Below are positions 27,977-30,021 of a stretch of DNA of 30,021 nucleotides, piece by piece. The notes under the pieces were generated by a model, which saw only the letters and a program-made list of their open reading frames with translations, ran no database searches and had not been told where the DNA came from. This DNA is from a virus, in IMG/VR virus record IMGVR_UViG_3300037502_001122, positions 1-30,021 of that record; one strand, written 5' to 3'. The translations under genes were made by a program, and so were the position numbers. Each line of letters starts with the position of its first letter. Positions within the stretch are counted from its first letter, which is position 1.

Positions 27977-28903
27977 ATGGCAGGCTATTCAAAGCTAGAC
28001 TGTGGAATCATTGACTCCAGCCTTTGGGAAATGCCGCACGAGTATCTCCGTGTCTGGATTGCAATGTTGGCAAAAACAGACGCAAACGGATATGTGAGGG
28101 TGGCAGCCCCGGCAATGGCGCGGCTGTGCCACTTGACGCGGGAAGAGTTCGACCGCATCATAGACGTATACTGCGCTCCTGACCCAGAAAGCCGCACGGC
28201 AGACAACGAGGGCCGCCGTTTGGAAAAGGTAGAGGGCGGATGGTTGATTTTGAACTACTTAAAGTATCGCGAAGGATTGAAGCAACCAGACCTAAGTACA
28301 GACAGAGTAAGGAGATATAGGGGAAAGCAAAAAGAGTGTAACGGTTCTACCGTTTCAGAAACGGATGAAACGATTTGTAACGCCTATGCAGAAGCAGAAG
28401 CAAAGGCAGAAGCAAAGGCAGATCCAAAGGCAAAAGCAAGTAAGAAGAAGAACACCCCCCTACCCCCAAAAGGGGGAGTGTCTGGAAATCTGCATCCGTG
28501 TGGCTTGCCAATTGATGTGCTTTGGAAAGCGGCCTTTGAGGATTTTTGGGATATCTACCCAAAGAAGCGCGGCAAAGACCCAGCCAACAAATCATGGAAC
28601 AGGCTCAAGGGCGACGAGAAGCTATTCTGCAAAATTTACAATGCTGTTGTGGAGTGGAGCGAAACCGAAGATTGGCAGAAGAACGATGGCCAGTTCGTGC
28701 CAAACGCCAGCACGTTTTTGAATCAACGCCGGTGGGAGGATGAGATACCCCCGCCGAAACCTGTTGACCGCACAGACCCAAAATGGATGGCTGAGAACGA
28801 CGATTACACAGCCGTTGGAGGCACGATGGGTGCTACCAACGAACGTTATGATGCACTTGCGGCCATTTTCGGGTGGTATGACAAAGATCGGACCGATGAA
28901 TGA
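27977..28903 (+). CDS. Replication initiator-like protein (phage O/DnaT-like)
   Basis: A 308-residue two-domain protein. Residues about 1-110 (YSKLDCGIIDSSLWEMPHEYLRVWIAMLAKTDANGYVRV...) form a winged-helix replisome-organiser-like domain. A charged Ala/Lys/Glu repeat links it (about residues 137-158) to a C-terminal part (FEDFWDIYPKKRGKDPANKSWNRLKG... PNASTFLNQRRWEDE) common in phage helicase loaders and O-like proteins. It likely binds the phage origin and recruits the helicase encoded next. An AGGAGG site lies in the end of the HNH gene. Iteron-like DNA repeats lie in its linker. Confidence 0.75.
   Translation: MAGYSKLDCGIIDSSLWEMPHEYLRVWIAMLAKTDANGYVRVAAPAMARLCHLTREEFDRIIDVYCAPDPESRTADNEGRRLEKVEGGWLILNYLKYREGLKQPDLSTDRVRRYRGKQKECNGSTVSETDETICNAYAEAEAKAEAKADPKAKASKKKNTPLPPKGGVSGNLHPCGLPIDVLWKAAFEDFWDIYPKKRGKDPANKSWNRLKGDEKLFCKIYNAVVEWSETEDWQKNDGQFVPNASTFLNQRRWEDEIPPPKPVDRTDPKWMAENDDYTAVGGTMGATNERYDALAAIFGWYDKDRTDE
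28337..28476 (+). other. Candidate replication origin inside the initiator gene
   Basis: Within 46 bp there are five copies of an (A/T)AACG motif on both strands: TGTAACG at 28337 and 28376, GAAACG at 28358 and 28367, and an inverted CCGTTTC at 28350. They include the 15-bp palindrome CCGTTTCAGAAACGG (28350-28364) and the inverted pair AACGG/CCGTT (28340-28354). A purine-rich GCAGAA/GCAAAG repeat (28388-28450) and the hairpin CCCCCAAAAGGGGG (28463-28476) follow. Lambda carries its origin iterons at the same place, inside the O linker. Function here is inferred. Confidence 0.5.
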
Positions 28904-30021
28904 CCTACGACACCGCCAGCGAGAAACGAGACCGGGCCGCGCTGGAAAGCCTACTCCGCGAACACGGCGCGGTATTTCACGGCAAGGAATGCCGCTGCCC
29001 GTTCCATGATGACAAGACCCCATCCGCGGGCATCTTCCAAGATAACGACGGTTTTTGGCGGTTCAAGTGCCAAACGCAATCCTGCGGCGTGACCGGTGAT
29101 ATCTTCGACATCGAGGCCCGCATCAAGTGTAAGACGGTGGCAGACGTTCTACGAGAACGCAGAGAGGCGGCAAACGTGACAAATCAGCCCGCAGGCAAAG
29201 AGCCGCCAAAGATGTTTGCAACCATCGAACAGATGGAACAGGCCACGCACCTGACCAACCCCGCGGGCCGGTGGGAATACGTGAACCCTGACACCGGCGC
29301 GATTGACCTAATCGTGTACCGCGTGGAGCGTGACGGCAAGAAATCCTTCCGGCAGGCATCCCAACGGCCAGGCGGCTGGGTACTCCAAACCAACGAGGGA
29401 CCGCGCCCTCTCTACAATCGCGCAGGAATCGCTACAAAGCCCGTGGTGCTGTTTGTGGAGGGGGAGAAGGCCGCTGATATGGGTATTGCCGTTGGTGTGC
29501 CTTGTACGACCTTACCGGGCGGCGCAGAGACGAGCAAGAATCCCCACATCGACTATTCCCCGCTCATAGGCAAAACGGTCTACCTTTGGCCGGATAACGA
29601 CATTGCCGATGGCGACAAAGTTCCTGCTGGCACCGCGCACATGCAACGGGTGGCCGCATCGCTGGAGGCTTTGGGCATCGAGGCCCACATGGTGGACATT
29701 GCCGCGCTAGACCTACCGCCAAAAGGCGACCTTGAGCAATTCCTTGCCAGAGTAGACGGAGACGCCAAAGAGAAGAAGCGCGCCGTGTGGGAAGCGATGA
29801 AGCAATGCACATCCACCGGAATGCACCATCAATTCATGGAAGCGATGAAGGGTATCCAGCGGGCCGCACCGTTGCCTTGGAAGCGGCTGCAAGAGCTTTC
29901 TAAATTCGCCACGCCGGGCATGGTGTCGATTTTGGTAGGTGAGCCAGGCGCAGGCAAGTCATTCTTCCTGATTGAATGCGCGTTGTACTGGCACGAGCTT
30001 GAAATCCCGTTCGCCTTCTAC
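28900..30021 (+). CDS. Bifunctional primase-helicase, partial at 3' end
   Basis: At least 374 residues are in the window and the frame is open to its end. A zinc-binding primase module is at residues 31-62 (CRCPFHDDKTPS, then FKCQTQSCG; C31, C33, H36, C57, C62). A TOPRIM domain lies at about 182-235 (VVLFVEGEKAAD with E188, WPDNDI with D232 and D234). A RecA-like helicase domain begins with Walker A GEPGAGKS (347-354). This is the T7 gp4-type plan: priming and unwinding in one chain. The ATG at 28900 overlaps the initiator stop, so the two are co-translated. Confidence 0.9.
   Translation, partial: MTYDTASEKRDRAALESLLREHGAVFHGKECRCPFHDDKTPSAGIFQDNDGFWRFKCQTQSCGVTGDIFDIEARIKCKTVADVLRERREAANVTNQPAGKEPPKMFATIEQMEQATHLTNPAGRWEYVNPDTGAIDLIVYRVERDGKKSFRQASQRPGGWVLQTNEGPRPLYNRAGIATKPVVLFVEGEKAADMGIAVGVPCTTLPGGAETSKNPHIDYSPLIGKTVYLWPDNDIADGDKVPAGTAHMQRVAASLEALGIEAHMVDIAALDLPPKGDLEQFLARVDGDAKEKKRAVWEAMKQCTSTGMHHQFMEAMKGIQRAAPLPWKRLQELSKFATPGMVSILVGEPGAGKSFFLIECALYWHELEIPFAFY

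Overview
This window is a contiguous piece of a tailed double-stranded DNA phage genome (or prophage). Every gene I can support lies on the + strand, and the genes are packed with stop/start overlaps such as ATGA and TGATG. The head genes are of HK97 type: P27-like small terminase, large terminase, portal, S78 protease and an HK97-fold capsid with an N-terminal scaffold part. The tail has a frameshifted chaperone pair, a 708-residue tape measure, a Dit-like protein and a Tal-like protein, which indicates a siphovirus with a long non-contractile tail. I see no integrase, repressor, tRNA or CRISPR array, so lifestyle and host cannot be fixed. The GH108-type endolysin, sigma70-like promoters and GGAG-type ribosome binding sites fit a Gram-negative host, but that is inference.

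Layout. 1-7040: DNA packaging and head (terminases, zinc ribbon, portal, protease, capsid, two Ala/Thr-rich virion proteins, a small protein). 7043-10136: connector, head closure, gp10-like protein, a membrane/coiled-coil protein, tail terminator and tail tube. 10149-17764: tail chaperones, tape measure, Dit, fibre-like repeat protein, Tal and an AT-rich candidate receptor-binding protein. 17777-18720: holin candidate and endolysin. 18740-20666: small HExxH protein, Nmad1-like protein, HTH-metallophosphoesterase and a 36-residue hydrophobic peptide. 20663-22740: a regulatory and early region with two near-identical terminator-promoter-leader cassettes, a putative 70-nt small RNA, a cytosine-methylase-like protein and small unknown genes. 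22750-25094: an HNH gene with an unusual leader, then a run of small genes. 25091-27441: recombination genes (Cas4/RecB-like nuclease, putative annealing protein, RuvC-like resolvase). 27442-30021: a second HNH gene with a comparable leader, a replication-initiator-like protein with an origin-like segment inside it, and a primase-helicase cut by the window end.

How they work together. The late block builds the capsid and tail and lyses the cell. The 25-30 kb block copies and recombines DNA. Promoters at 20663, 20794, 22370 and 27442, with terminators directly upstream of the two at 20794 and 22370, divide the early region into short transcription units. The least expected structures are: (i) both HNH genes are preceded by a 32-34 codon leader ORF laid across two mutually exclusive RNA helices, one of which is a terminator, with the leader stop at or just past the HNH start; (ii) a complete -1 frameshift signal in the tail chaperones (slippery heptamer CCCTTTA, 6-nt spacer, strong stem-loop); (iii) a duplicated terminator-promoter-leader cassette and a possible small RNA; (iv) iteron-like repeats and palindromes inside the initiator gene; (v) signs that the first HNH gene replaced the middle of a resident phage gene.
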